Origin: Virgibacillus phasianinus
GTDB lineage: Bacteria > Bacillota > Bacilli > Bacillales > Amphibacillaceae
Assembly (NCBI RefSeq): GCF_002216775.1
Contig: NZ_CP022315.1
Coordinates: 3,534,001-3,598,000, forward strand
DNA length: 64,000 nt
Reading direction: 5' to 3'
The first letter of the stretch is position 1. Every line of letters begins with the position of its first letter. Of this stretch, positions 31,005 to 40,100 are shown in pieces. The notes below the pieces were generated by a model that did not search any database, was not told the DNA's origin, and saw nothing but the letters and a program-made list of their open reading frames with translations. A program made the translations under genes and the position numbers.

Positions 31005-31697
31005 CTACATCCACTTTACAATGAGAGGGGTTAGGGTGAATGCCCAAATTACCGTGATCATAGCTCCTACAACATTGGATAAACTTGATCCTGCCCCTTC
31101 TACATCACCATATTCAAATGCCTTAACAGTACCAAGTGCATGAGCTCCCATACCATACATCATACCAATCGCCAGCGGATGATCAATCGAAAAGAACTTG
31201 GCAATTTTAGGTCCTAAGTAGACCCCGGAAAAACTAGTCAACATAACAAATACCGCGGTTAATGTAGGAATTCCACCAATCGATTCAGATAAACTGACAG
31301 CAATAGGGGTCGTAATGGAACGAGGGATAATACTTATTACTGAATTGCTCCCAAGCCCAATCCAAAAGGTAGTCAGAACACCAGCTAATATAGCAATGAA
31401 TGAGCCAACAGATAAACTGTATAATATGATCCGCCAGTTGGCGGCTAGGATGGACCAGTTACGGTAAAGAGGGATTGCAAAGGCAACTGTTACCACGTTT
31501 AACATTTCATTAAATGGGATTGTTATACTAGCATAATCTTTATAAGATAGATTAATAATCAACAGGAACAAAATCATTGCCAATGGTGTCAGAATAATCG
31601 GCGAAAATAACAAGCCTGGTTTTCGCTTATTTATTTTTTTTGCATAGCTATAAATAACCATTGTCAGAATTAAACTAACTATTTTGAGTAGCATCAT
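31005..31697 (-). CDS. cidB: CidB/LrgB family membrane protein
   Basis: 230-residue polytopic membrane protein (about six hydrophobic segments). 'RSITTPIAVSLSESIGGIPT' and 'GMGAHALGTVKAFEYGDVEG' are the LrgB-family signatures. Members work with a CidA/LrgA holin-like partner; in Bacillus subtilis relatives transport pyruvate or acetoin-related acids, while staphylococcal ones affect lysis. It overlaps cidA by 23 bases, implying coupling. The symbol is by family. Confidence 0.85.
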   Translation of the reverse strand: MMLLKIVSLILTMVIYSYAKKINKRKPGLLFSPIILTPLAMILFLLIINLSYKDYASITIPFNEMLNVVTVAFAIPLYRNWSILAANWRIILYSLSVGSFIAILAGVLTTFWIGLGSNSVISIIPRSITTPIAVSLSESIGGIPTLTAVFVMLTSFSGVYLGPKIAKFFSIDHPLAIGMMYGMGAHALGTVKAFEYGDVEGAGSSLSNVVGAMITVIWAFTLTPLIVKWM

Positions 31698-32073
31698 GCT
31701 GTTTTACCACTCTTGGTTTCAATAAACTACTGGAAACTACGCCAGTGGATATCATCACAAGTGCAGTACCACTAAATACAACCAGCAATACCAATAGTCC
31801 TTTCATCCCTATCAACCATGGATAATTCATAACGCCGACTACTGCAGGCACAAAGAATAGCATCATCTCAGAAAAGAGTAGTGCCGCACCTGTTTCCACC
31901 CAATTCAGTTTAATCCATCCGAGTTGAAGGCTGAGGAACAATAGAACTAAACCGACTATACTTCCCGGTATATGTAATGGAAACAAGTTGACAATTAACT
32001 TCCCAAGGCATGTAAAAACCATGATTAAAGATATTTGCGGTATGGCCAGTATCCATTTTTTCATTAAGATCAC
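31675..32073 (-). CDS. cidA: CidA/LrgA holin-like protein
   Basis: 132 residues with four predicted membrane helices. 'GKLIVNLFPLHIPGSIVGLV' and 'ETGAALLFSEMMLFFVPAVV' are the LrgA-family motifs. Partner of the CidB-like protein encoded by the overlapping downstream gene. 'CGGAGGTGATCTTA' is a good ribosome site. Preceded by a LysR regulator on the same strand, as in the staphylococcal cid locus, but no pyruvate oxidase gene follows. Confidence 0.85.
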   Translation of the reverse strand: MILMKKWILAIPQISLIMVFTCLGKLIVNLFPLHIPGSIVGLVLLFLSLQLGWIKLNWVETGAALLFSEMMLFFVPAVVGVMNYPWLIGMKGLLVLLVVFSGTALVMISTGVVSSSLLKPRVVKQHDATQNS

Positions 32074-32160
32074 CTCCGAATGATATTCTTCATTCTACAG
32101 TGTCTCAATTCATTCGTGAAATATATATTTTGTATAAAAACTATGCAAAAAAGTTATAGT

Positions 32161-33045
32161 TCAAGGATGGTTATTCTTCTTAACATATGAAACGAATTCA
32201 TGGGTAGCGTAGGACAAATATTTGTCTTTTCGATAAATAAGGGCTAATTCCCAATCGATATGCGGATTAGAAAGAGTAATTTCCCGTACTTCCAGATTCG
32301 AAAACCGGCTCACCATAGACCTTGGAATTAGTGAAATCCCTAGTTGTGACGCAACCATCTCACCAATTAAATCCCACAAGGAGCTCTTGTAGGCAACTTT
32401 TGGTTCAAATCCTGACTGCAGACATGCTCTTCTTACCATATCATGAAGCAAATAATCTTCCGTGAATAGGATAAATGATTCATTTTTCAAATCAGATAAA
32501 CGGACTGATCCCATGTCCGCCAGCCAATGGTCACTATCAACAATTAACACCAGTTCCTCGGATAACAAAGAAACCGTTTCAAAGACCTCCGAGTTAACCG
32601 GGAGCGCAGTGACCCCTATATCTACATCCCCTTGTTCTACTTGTAACTCCAAATATTTAGCACTGTACTCAACTAGTTGAATGTCAATTCGCGGATATTT
32701 TTTTTTAAACCCTGCAAGAATAGTAGGAAAAAGCAATACTCCGATAGTTGGCATTAATGCCATTTTCACAGTTCCCTTTTGCAGGTTAACCAGCTCATCG
32801 ACAGAGGCATATACGTCCTCAACTGACCGCAAAACCCTTAAAGCTTTTTCATATACCAGTTGCCCAGCATCAGTAAGTTTTAATTTTCTTTCCGAACGAT
32901 CCAACAAAGTGACCTTTAACTCTTCCTCAAGACCTTTAATCATTTTTGAAATGGATGGTTGCGAGACAAGAAGAGTTTGCGATGCCTTTGTAAAATTCTT
33001 TTGTTTGACCACTTCAACAAAATAGGTTAGTTGCCTTATATCCAT
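32161..33045 (-). CDS. cidR: LysR-family regulator of the cid genes
   Basis: 294-residue LTTR. The N-terminal winged helix-turn-helix runs from 'MDIRQLTYFVEVVKQKNFTK' through 'SQPSISKMIKGLEEEL'; residues about 90-290 form the periplasmic-binding-like effector domain. Its position directly upstream of cidA-cidB points to control of that pair; relatives respond to acetate or other overflow acids. The symbol is by context. Confidence 0.75.
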   Translation of the reverse strand: MDIRQLTYFVEVVKQKNFTKASQTLLVSQPSISKMIKGLEEELKVTLLDRSERKLKLTDAGQLVYEKALRVLRSVEDVYASVDELVNLQKGTVKMALMPTIGVLLFPTILAGFKKKYPRIDIQLVEYSAKYLELQVEQGDVDIGVTALPVNSEVFETVSLLSEELVLIVDSDHWLADMGSVRLSDLKNESFILFTEDYLLHDMVRRACLQSGFEPKVAYKSSLWDLIGEMVASQLGISLIPRSMVSRFSNLEVREITLSNPHIDWELALIYRKDKYLSYATHEFVSYVKKNNHP

Positions 33046-33099
33046 TATACAAGCTCCCTTAAAACTGTTTATTACTTGATAAGTGTACCCGGTAATCTG

Positions 33100-33645
33100 C
33101 TATTGGACAACCTTTGTCCCCGCTATCCAGTCATAAACATTTTTCCTGGGTTTATTCGTTAATGGAACTAACAGGTACAGTACAATTGCAAAATTAACTG
33201 CCACAAGAATGGTGATAACCGTTGGCTCAGAAAGTCCACTTGGCAGCATGAACCGCCATATACAGAAATGAGCAATTTCCCATGGGAGAAACTTGATGGC
33301 AGTTCGAATCGTTGAACGGACTGGACCGATACGCTGATTGTTATTGTTCACAACAAGAATTCCCATTTTCTTCTTCCCCCATGTCCCCTTCCATCCAGAA
33401 CATTCAAATAAAATAAAGTAGAGCGAAACCGGCAGCGTTATCATGATGAAACCTGATAATTCAGCTATGACTGGAGAATTTGAAAATAAAGGGGTAACAA
33501 ATGGCCGGAACATAAAAAAAATAGTTCCTACCACAAAAATACCGTAGATAACAATAATAAGATAATCCAACATAAAAGCGTAAATACGGCTTTTTAATGG
33601 TGCTTCAAGTCTATTAGGTGACCCAGGCTGTCTATCAATTTGCAT
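33100..33645 (-). CDS. RDD-family membrane protein
   Basis: 181 residues with about three or four membrane helices. 'LEAPLKSRIYAFMLDYLII' holds the Arg and Asp that name the family, and 'NKPRKNVYDWIAGTKVV' is the typical C-terminus. RDD proteins are poorly understood; some act in ion transport in halotolerant bacteria. Start moved to ATG 33645, which is preceded by 'GGGAGGAGAAAGGG'. It ends 54 bases before cidR on the same strand. Confidence 0.75.
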   Translation of the reverse strand: MQIDRQPGSPNRLEAPLKSRIYAFMLDYLIIVIYGIFVVGTIFFMFRPFVTPLFSNSPVIAELSGFIMITLPVSLYFILFECSGWKGTWGKKKMGILVVNNNNQRIGPVRSTIRTAIKFLPWEIAHFCIWRFMLPSGLSEPTVITILVAVNFAIVLYLLVPLTNKPRKNVYDWIAGTKVVQ

Positions 33646-33823
33646 TCCCTTTCTCCTCCCTATCAATTTTCCGTTCATAAAATATTTTTATATTTTTACG
33701 TTTAACAGCGGCTAAAGTTTCAAAGATCCATTTCACTGTCAGGATATGACGTTCGACCTCTATTTATCGGAAACCATTGCAAACATTTTTGTCAAAAGAT
33801 CTATTCAAATGTTCAGAAGATAA

Positions 33824-33852
33824 TTGACATTGCTTGCAACTTCCTTTACCAT
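33824..33852 (+). promoter_or_regulatory. Promoter of the nhaC-type cassette
   Basis: TTGACA, 17-base spacer, TACCAT, 41 bases before the start of the antiporter gene. Confidence 0.6.
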
Positions 33853-33893
33853 AAGTTCTAATTTTAATTTAATAGGAATTGAGGCGTTACCTT

Positions 33894-35318
33894 ATGAAAA
33901 AGGAAATCAATGTTTGGTGGGCAATAATCCCCCTCTTTGTAATGATTATTGCCATGCTGTTAGCTGTCATTGTATTTGAACAAGCTCCACATGTACCATT
34001 GGTTATTGGTACCGCGGCAGCTGCTTTAGTTGCATCGGGGTATGGATATAAATGGAAAGAGATTGAAGAAATGATGTACAAAGGAATTAAGCTAGCCCTT
34101 CCGGCAATTGTAATCATCATGCTTGTCGGATTAACCATTGGTTCCTGGATTGGCGGCGGAGTCGTTGCGACAATGATTTATTATGGATTAAACATTATTT
34201 CCCCCTCCTCTTTTCTCATAACCATTGCAGTTATTTGTGCCATAGTTTCACTAGCTATTGGCAGTTCCTGGGCCACGATGGGAACAATTGGAGTTGCTGG
34301 TATGGGTATTGGAATAAGTATGGGAATTCCAGCGCCTATGATTGCTGGCGCTGTCATTTCTGGTGCCTATTTCGGAGATAAGATGTCCCCATTATCCGAT
34401 ACAACCAACTTAGCATCGGGACTTACACGTACGGATTTATTTGTACATATTAAGCATATGTTTTACACAACGATACCAGGTTTATTAATCGCACTTGGTG
34501 TTTATGCCTATTTAGGAAAAGATTTTGGCAAAAACGGATCAGAATCGGCTGATATCGCCCAAACAATTACAGACTTGCAAATCAATTTTGTTATTTCGCC
34601 GTTATTACTGCTAATTCCACTGCTCGTTATTGCGCTGGTCGCAATGAAAGTTCCGGCGGTTCCCGCTTTAGCGATTGGAATTGCTCTTGGCTTTTTATCG
34701 CAGGTAATTGTTCAGGGTGACTCAATCACGAGTGCCCTTGAGGCCTTGCAAAGCGGGTACACAATCAACACGTCAAATGAATTCCTGGCCGAGTTACTTA
34801 ACCGGGGTGGTCTCGATTCCATGATGTTCACTGTGTCGATGGCAATTATCGCGATGACCTTCGGAGGAATTTTAGAGTTTTCTGGTATGTTACAATCGCT
34901 AATGGACCAATTGTTAAAAGTAGTTAAATCAACAGGTTCATTGATTGCCTCCACTCTTGGGGCATGTTTCCTGACAAATGCCACATGTTCAGAACAATAT
35001 ATTTCCATTGTAGTACCATCACGAATGTTTGCCAGGGTTTACACCGAAAAAGGATTACATTCAAAAAACTTGTCCCGGGCGCTGGAAGATGGGGGTACAC
35101 TGACTTCTGTGTTTGTTCCTTGGAATACATGCGGGGTATTTATTCTTGGAACCTTAGGGGTTCATGCATTTGCATATGCCCCATACGCGATATTAAATTT
35201 CATCGTACCAGTTATTTCGTTATTTTATGCATTTACAGGTTTTACGATAATCAAATTATCCAAGGAAGAAAAGGAAAAAATACTTGTTTCTCAAGATGAA
35301 ACTGAAGCAACCGGTTAA
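33894..35318 (+). CDS. NhaC-family Na+/H+ antiporter-like transporter
   Basis: 474-residue membrane protein with about 11-12 hydrophobic segments. 'IGSSWATMGTIGVAGMGIGI' and 'GAYFGDKMSPLSDTTNLASG' are the NhaC signatures with conserved Asp residues. Start at 33894 follows GAGG with 9-base spacing. Family members exchange Na+ for H+ or malate/lactate; being cotranscribed with an enolase-superfamily enzyme and a GNAT, this one may move an organic substrate. Confidence 0.85.
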   Translation: MKKEINVWWAIIPLFVMIIAMLLAVIVFEQAPHVPLVIGTAAAALVASGYGYKWKEIEEMMYKGIKLALPAIVIIMLVGLTIGSWIGGGVVATMIYYGLNIISPSSFLITIAVICAIVSLAIGSSWATMGTIGVAGMGIGISMGIPAPMIAGAVISGAYFGDKMSPLSDTTNLASGLTRTDLFVHIKHMFYTTIPGLLIALGVYAYLGKDFGKNGSESADIAQTITDLQINFVISPLLLLIPLLVIALVAMKVPAVPALAIGIALGFLSQVIVQGDSITSALEALQSGYTINTSNEFLAELLNRGGLDSMMFTVSMAIIAMTFGGILEFSGMLQSLMDQLLKVVKSTGSLIASTLGACFLTNATCSEQYISIVVPSRMFARVYTEKGLHSKNLSRALEDGGTLTSVFVPWNTCGVFILGTLGVHAFAYAPYAILNFIVPVISLFYAFTGFTIIKLSKEEKEKILVSQDETEATG

Positions 35319-35351
35319 CCATCTAAACTCATTATAGGAAGGATTAAAATT

Positions 35352-36461
35352 ATGAAAATTACTGAAGTTGAAATATTTGCCATTCAATTGCCGCTAATCG
35401 ATCCATTTGTAATCAGCTATGCAACGTATGACACGATGCCATCCATTATTGTAAAAATAACAACAGATTCTGGGCATGTGGGCTATGGAGAAGGTGTGGC
35501 TGATGAGCATGTTACTGGTGAAAGCTGGGAAAGTACCTTCCATGTGCTTAAATCAACACTTGCCCCTGAAGTTATTGGAGAAGACCCAATGAACATGGAA
35601 CGTATTCACGATATTATGAACAAAGCCATTTACGCTGTACCGACGGCTAAAGCTGCTATTGATATTGCCTGTTATGATGCAGTTGGTAAATCATTAGGCA
35701 TCCCGGCATACGGATTATTAGGCGGACTCTATCACGAAAAATTTCCGATTACGCATGTATTAAGTATTGATACGCCAGAGAAACAAGCCGAAGAAGCCGC
35801 TGATCGCATTTCACAAGGCTACCATTCTTTTAAAATGAAAGTCGGCACTGATATGTCCGAAGATGTCAAACGGATTCAGGCAGTTCATGAAAAAGTTGGT
35901 GATGGAATTGCCATACGTGTAGACGTTAATCAAGGCTGGAGATCCAGTTCAACTGCCATTCAAGCATTGGATAAATTAAGTGGTATTGGCATAGACTGGC
36001 TTGAACAACCAGTTTTGGCAAACGATATCGCCAGTATGGCAGAGGTGAAAGCCAAATCTACTATTCCATTAATGATTGATGAAGGTCTCCGGGGGTTTGC
36101 AGAAATGCGTGACATAATCACCAAACGTGCCGCTGATAAGGTAAATATCAAATTGATGAAATGTGGTGGAATTTATCCAGCTATAAAGCTCGCCCATATG
36201 GCGGAAATGGCTGGTATTGATTGTCAAATTGGATCAATGGTGGAATCATCCATTGGCTCGGCTGCTGGCTTCCATGTTGCATTTTCAAAAAAGGTGATTA
36301 CAAGTGTTGAACTAACTGGACCATTAAAGTTTTCAAAAGATGTTGGCAATCTTAAATACGATGTGCCATTTATTCAACTAAATGAAAAGCCAGGTCTTGG
36401 TATAGACATCGATAAACAAATACTAAATGAACTGACCGTTCATACGGAGAAGATCGTATAA
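35352..36461 (+). CDS. Enolase-superfamily enzyme, dipeptide-epimerase-like
   Basis: 369 residues of the muconate-lactonising subgroup. The catalytic Lys pair is in 'GYHSFKMKVGTD', metal ligands in 'RVDVNQGW', 'WLEQP' and 'MIDEGLRG', and the second base in 'VNIKLMKCGGI'. 'IGSMVESSIGSAAGFH' closes the barrel. This is close in pattern to L-Ala-D/L-Glu epimerases such as YkfB, but N-succinyl-amino-acid racemases and hydroxyproline dehydratases share the motifs. The adjoining GNAT makes an N-acylamino-acid racemase role worth testing. Lies 33 bases after the antiporter. Confidence 0.75.
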   Translation: MKITEVEIFAIQLPLIDPFVISYATYDTMPSIIVKITTDSGHVGYGEGVADEHVTGESWESTFHVLKSTLAPEVIGEDPMNMERIHDIMNKAIYAVPTAKAAIDIACYDAVGKSLGIPAYGLLGGLYHEKFPITHVLSIDTPEKQAEEAADRISQGYHSFKMKVGTDMSEDVKRIQAVHEKVGDGIAIRVDVNQGWRSSSTAIQALDKLSGIGIDWLEQPVLANDIASMAEVKAKSTIPLMIDEGLRGFAEMRDIITKRAADKVNIKLMKCGGIYPAIKLAHMAEMAGIDCQIGSMVESSIGSAAGFHVAFSKKVITSVELTGPLKFSKDVGNLKYDVPFIQLNEKPGLGIDIDKQILNELTVHTEKIV

Positions 36462-37150
36462 TGAGTGCCACCATCGCAATTGATAAATTGCATAATGGAC
36501 AAACCTTTTATGTTCGCTATCTATCTATTAATGATCTTCCGCTTATTATGCAGTTACAGGAAAAGGTAAAACACGCTCTTTCCTCCCCCGCCACATTAGA
36601 ACCACTTAGTGAGGAAGAGTTCAAAATAATTTTATCCGGGCATCAATTAATGATTGGTGTATTTTTAGAAGAAAGAATGATTGCATTCCGGGCAATGCTG
36701 GAGCCGGAAATTGATAACGAACATTTAGGCATTGATGCTGGATTACCACCAGAAGAACTTCCAAAGGTACTATACTCTGAAATATCGAATGTAGATCCCG
36801 AATATCGCGGGAATGGCTTGCAGACCTATATGGGAAAGCTATTGATGGAGAGACTCGACAAAAAGCGATTTCAATATGTTTGCGCAACTGTTGCTCCTTT
36901 TAACATTCCCAGTTTAAAAGATAAACTATTACTCGGAATGAAAATAGTTGCTTTAAAAGAAAAATACAGCGGAAAACTGCGATATGTATTGATGAATAGC
37001 TTATCTGAAACAGATAAGGATTCATGTAAAGACAAAATAACAATAAGCATGAATGACAGCAATGCGCAGCAAAAATGCTTGAAGTCAGGATTCCAGGGAT
37101 CATCCATCAAACAAAAAAATAATGATTGGTATGTAGTGTTTTCCAAATAA
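36461..37150 (+). CDS. GNAT-family N-acyltransferase
   Basis: 229 residues. The acyl-CoA motif is 'VDPEYRGNGLQTYMGKLL' (about residue 110), with beta-4 'SEISNVDPEY' before it and 'VCATVAPFNIPSLK' after. The start overlaps the previous stop by one base (TAATG), so it is coupled to the enolase-superfamily gene. The extra C-terminal 60 residues include 'SNAQQKCLKSGFQGSSIK'. In Gram-positive D-amino-acid pathways a GNAT succinylates the substrate of the racemase; the arrangement here fits, but a deacylase is absent. Confidence 0.7.
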   Translation: MSATIAIDKLHNGQTFYVRYLSINDLPLIMQLQEKVKHALSSPATLEPLSEEEFKIILSGHQLMIGVFLEERMIAFRAMLEPEIDNEHLGIDAGLPPEELPKVLYSEISNVDPEYRGNGLQTYMGKLLMERLDKKRFQYVCATVAPFNIPSLKDKLLLGMKIVALKEKYSGKLRYVLMNSLSETDKDSCKDKITISMNDSNAQQKCLKSGFQGSSIKQKNNDWYVVFSK

Positions 37151-37194
37151 AGTAAACTTCTGACCATCAAACCGCAATAAATCATGATTTTTAA

Positions 37195-37507
37195 TGGGGC
37201 TGAAAAGAGAGAAATCCGAACTATGATTCAATATTCTTTGATTAGAAATTGAATCAGTTCGGATATTTTTCTTGGCTGTTTTTGTAAACCTTACAGCGAA
37301 TTGTCCATAAACCGCGAACTAACTTTATATGAGTGTTATTCCACCGCTGCGGAAAAACACTGCGCTAATATGGGACTAGACAACGATAGCTTACCCACTA
37401 TTACGATGGTTGTTTGGAGCGAAGACCGTTGACTCCTGCGGGAACGTGATTTTTCGCAAAAAATGCGCTGGGTTGTTTTGTCAAACATTTTAGTTATGTC
37501 TCAGCCC
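37195..37507. repeat. MITE-like element with IS1182-type ends (copy B)
   Basis: Begins 'GGGGCTGAAAAGAGAGAAAT' and ends 'TTAGTTATGTCTCAGCCCC'. The right end, inverted, reads 'GGGGCTGAGACATAACTA', close to 'GAGGCTGGGACATAACTA' at the left end of the IS at 57.47 kb. The interior has a stem around 'ATCCGAACTATGATTC' and 'CCGCTGCGGAAAAACACTGC'. No ORF. It fills the 37151-37674 gap. Confidence 0.6.
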
Positions 37508-37674
37508 CTTTCCATGTTCAGAACAATTTTTATGAGGTCCAATGTCCTATATACTTCCACTTTCCATACTTGTTTCCTGTTTTTTCAAAACAATAAATAG
37601 TGCGAATTATGCTTACAAAAGTTGATATTCCTCATATATAATGGAAATTACACTATTTGAGGAGGGATTTGTTG

Positions 37675-39354
37675 ATGAATAAGAAATGGATTGTACCCAT
37701 GGCTTTATCTGCAGCGCTGGTTACTACCCCACTGGTATCGAGCGGACAAGCATTCGCAGAAAAAGATGTGTCATTCATCCACCAAGAGCTACAAAAACAA
37801 AAGCCCCACATGAAACAGTTAAATGTTCCCGTCTATGTAAAAGGGAAAGAGCTGGAGAAGATTACCACGAAAGATGCCAAACGATTTCTCAGCAAAAATA
37901 AGCAACTACTCAACATAGAACAGGGAAACGGCCAATTTAAAGTCAAAAAGACAAAAAAAGACAAGATTGGTATGAAACACGTTCATATGCAGCAATCAGT
38001 GAACGGTATTCCGGTAGAAGGCAGCGAAATGATTGTCCACTATGGAACAGATGGAAATGTCCAAAGTGTCAACGGATATTACAATAAAGAACTAGAGGAA
38101 ACTGATCTATCGACAAAACCATCCATTTCAAAAGATCAGGCACTGAAAACGGCAAAAGAAAAAGTTTCCGCGCCTGATGTGTTGCCATATAAACCGACAA
38201 CAGAATTAGTCATTTATCCTTTTCAAGGTGAAAATCATGTTGCCTATAAAACAAATGTAAATTTTCTTGGCCAAGATCCAGGTAATTGGTACGTATACGT
38301 TGATGCCCACAGTGGAGTAGTGATTGACAAAGTTAATACTCTCATGGATGTTGGTCAACTTAAGGCTTCAACAGGTTCAGGTACTGGAGTTTTAGGACAA
38401 CATCGCAATTTGCATATTTCCCATAAAAACATTCCCGGTGATAACAAAGGGACAATGTTCTTCCTGAATGACATTTCCCATGAAAATCTGGAAGGCATAC
38501 TCACCTATGATCTTAATAACCAATGGAACGCACCGTTTCCTGGAGATTTATTTTCAGATACAGACGCTGCTTTTAACGAGGAATATGACCGGGCTGCTGT
38601 AGATGCTCATTATAATTCAGAGAAGGTTTATCACTATTATCTTGAAGAACACGGTCGGAACTCCATTGATGGCGAGGGAATGGCGATTAAATCATCCGTA
38701 CACTATGGCCAGGAATATAACAATGCCTTTTGGAACGGACAACAAATGACCTATGGTGATGGCGATGGTGAATACTTTATTTCTCTGTCTGCTGGTCTGG
38801 ATGTGGCTGCCCATGAGATGACTCACGGTGTTACCACCCATACTGCCGGATTAAAATACCAGTTTCAATCTGGTGCACTAAACGAGTCCTTTTCCGATAT
38901 ATTTGGCGCCTTAATCGATGAAGAAGATTGGGAACTAGGCGAAGATATTATGGCTGATGAGGCAGTTGCCTCGGGTAGAACTTCCCTTCGCAGTTTAGCC
39001 AATCCAAGTAAATATATGGTTGGTGCTATTTACACGGAATATGGTGATGGAAGCGGCACATATCCTTCCCATATGGATCAATATTACGATTTGCCACGAA
39101 GCTTAGATAATGGTGGCGTTCATATTAACTCGTCCATATCCAACCATGCTGCCTATCTGATTGGAACAGAAATAGGCAAGGACAAGCTTGGTCAGATCTA
39201 TTACCGTGCATTGATTCATTACCTGACTCCAAATTCCGATTTTAAAGATGCACGACACGCTGTTGTCCAATCAGCGGAGGATTTATACGGTGAAGGCAGC
39301 GCGGAAGCACAAGCCGCAGCAAGCGGTTTTGACCAAGTAGGAATTATGGAATAA
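37675..39354 (+). CDS. Secreted thermolysin-type neutral metalloprotease
   Basis: 559-residue M4-family preproprotein. A signal peptide covers residues 1-26 (cleavage after 'SSGQAFA'). FTP and PepSY-type propeptide regions follow to about residue 220. The mature zinc protease holds H380-E-M-T-H384 and the third ligand E404 in 'GALNESFSDIFGALID'; 'HYNSEKVYHYY' and 'GVHINSSISNHAAYLIG' are also family motifs. Start at 37675 follows 'GAGGAGGGATTTGTTG'. Not far from the receptor-peptide cassette, which in other bacilli controls proteases, but no direct link is visible. Resembles NprB/NprE. Confidence 0.92.
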   Translation: MNKKWIVPMALSAALVTTPLVSSGQAFAEKDVSFIHQELQKQKPHMKQLNVPVYVKGKELEKITTKDAKRFLSKNKQLLNIEQGNGQFKVKKTKKDKIGMKHVHMQQSVNGIPVEGSEMIVHYGTDGNVQSVNGYYNKELEETDLSTKPSISKDQALKTAKEKVSAPDVLPYKPTTELVIYPFQGENHVAYKTNVNFLGQDPGNWYVYVDAHSGVVIDKVNTLMDVGQLKASTGSGTGVLGQHRNLHISHKNIPGDNKGTMFFLNDISHENLEGILTYDLNNQWNAPFPGDLFSDTDAAFNEEYDRAAVDAHYNSEKVYHYYLEEHGRNSIDGEGMAIKSSVHYGQEYNNAFWNGQQMTYGDGDGEYFISLSAGLDVAAHEMTHGVTTHTAGLKYQFQSGALNESFSDIFGALIDEEDWELGEDIMADEAVASGRTSLRSLANPSKYMVGAIYTEYGDGSGTYPSHMDQYYDLPRSLDNGGVHINSSISNHAAYLIGTEIGKDKLGQIYYRALIHYLTPNSDFKDARHAVVQSAEDLYGEGSAEAQAAASGFDQVGIME

Positions 39355-39401
39355 AGAGAAAATACCAGGCGCGTACACAGGTGAAGATTTCATAAACTCA
39401 T

Positions 39402-39443
39402 AAACCAGGCTGGCGAATTCCCCCTCGCCAGCCTGGTTTTTTG
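39402..39443 (+). terminator. Terminator of the protease gene
   Basis: 'AAACCAGGCTGGCGA'/'TCGCCAGCCTGGTTT' perfect stem followed by TTTTTT. Confidence 0.9.
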
Positions 39444-39539
39444 TACCACATTTTTTGTATCTTTCCCGAACAATAACAGCAGGTATAGAATAAACTGTAA
39501 TCATAATATTTCTTATCAAAAAAAAAAGGAAGTGGTCTG

Positions 39540-39836
39540 ATGCACCCTGGAACACATAAATTTATCGCATACAGTGCAACTGTCCCTTCTGACAGGGGTT
39601 ATTTTAATCAGATTCGGACAGTAAGAAAACGAGGGGGAAATAATCAGGTTCATACGATTTCGAATTGTTATGCAACACCCGTCACCTGGTCCCCTGACAG
39701 CAGAAAAATTGCCTATCTTTCCGGTTGCACAGAACAGGAATATGCACACGAATTATGGATGATTAACCTCACCCATCCTGTATCTGTTCAGTTGATAAAG
39801 GATTCAGTAATCACCGCCCTGAAATGGTCGTCGTAA
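39540..39836 (+). CDS. Short TolB/PD40 beta-propeller-like protein
   Basis: 98 residues. 'ATPVTWSPDSRKIAYLSGC' is a classic PD40/TolB blade, preceded by 'FIAYSATVPSDRGYFNQIRT' and followed by 'HELWMINLTHP', giving about two blades. Whole propellers have six or more, so this is either a stand-alone short protein or a remnant of a longer one. The ribosome site 'AAGGAAGTGGTCTG' is good. No signal peptide. Confidence 0.55.
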   Translation: MHPGTHKFIAYSATVPSDRGYFNQIRTVRKRGGNNQVHTISNCYATPVTWSPDSRKIAYLSGCTEQEYAHELWMINLTHPVSVQLIKDSVITALKWSS

Positions 39837-39884
39837 GTTCCTATTGCTGTTTTCATCCCCACGAATTTAGGGTATAATAAAAAT

Positions 39885-40029
39885 AGATAACGTGCATAAA
39901 CTAAAGAAACCGCTGGTGTTCTCCACCAACGGTTCTGTACAACTGCCCTTCAAGGGGGCGGCTCACACATAGGTTTTTAAGAAATAACTACCCACCATGC
40001 TTGCCAGGCTCATGGGTGGTTATTTTTTA
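39885..40029 (+). ncRNA. Antisense antitoxin RNA of a type I toxin-antitoxin pair
   Basis: TATAAT at 39873-39878 (weak -35 TTTTCA 17 bases upstream) should start an RNA near 39885. It ends at the stem 'ATAACTACCCA'/'TGGGTGGTTAT' followed by TTTTTT (39984-40029). Its 3' end overlaps the 3' end of the toxin ORF on the other strand. A second hairpin at 39904-39936 followed, on the minus strand, by TTTCTTT could end the toxin mRNA, giving over 100 bases of overlap. The layout is that of txpA/RatA and bsrG/SR4 loci. Confidence 0.6.
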
Positions 40030-40100
40030 TGGCTCGACAGTATTGCAACAATTAACGTCCCGAAGGAAATCATTAAAACAAGCGTTTCAAAAACCGTCAT
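40020..40100 (-). CDS. Type I toxin, putative holin-like toxin
   Basis: A 26-residue peptide too short for normal gene calling. It starts MTVFETLVLMISFG, continues as a hydrophobic helix and ends SSHKK, the pattern of the 'putative holin-like toxin' family of Bacillaceae, which inserts in the membrane. A strong ribosome site ('GGGAAGGGGGTGATGCC') precedes the ATG. An extended -10 (TGATACAAT, minus strand) lies about 80 bases upstream. Paired with the convergent antisense RNA described at 39885-40029. Confidence 0.75.
   Translation of the reverse strand: MTVFETLVLMISFGTLIVAILSSHKK

Noticed and set aside
31005-33045. A complete staphylococcal-type cidABC operon
   Set aside because: Only cidR, cidA and cidB equivalents are present; no pyruvate oxidase (cidC) gene follows cidB.
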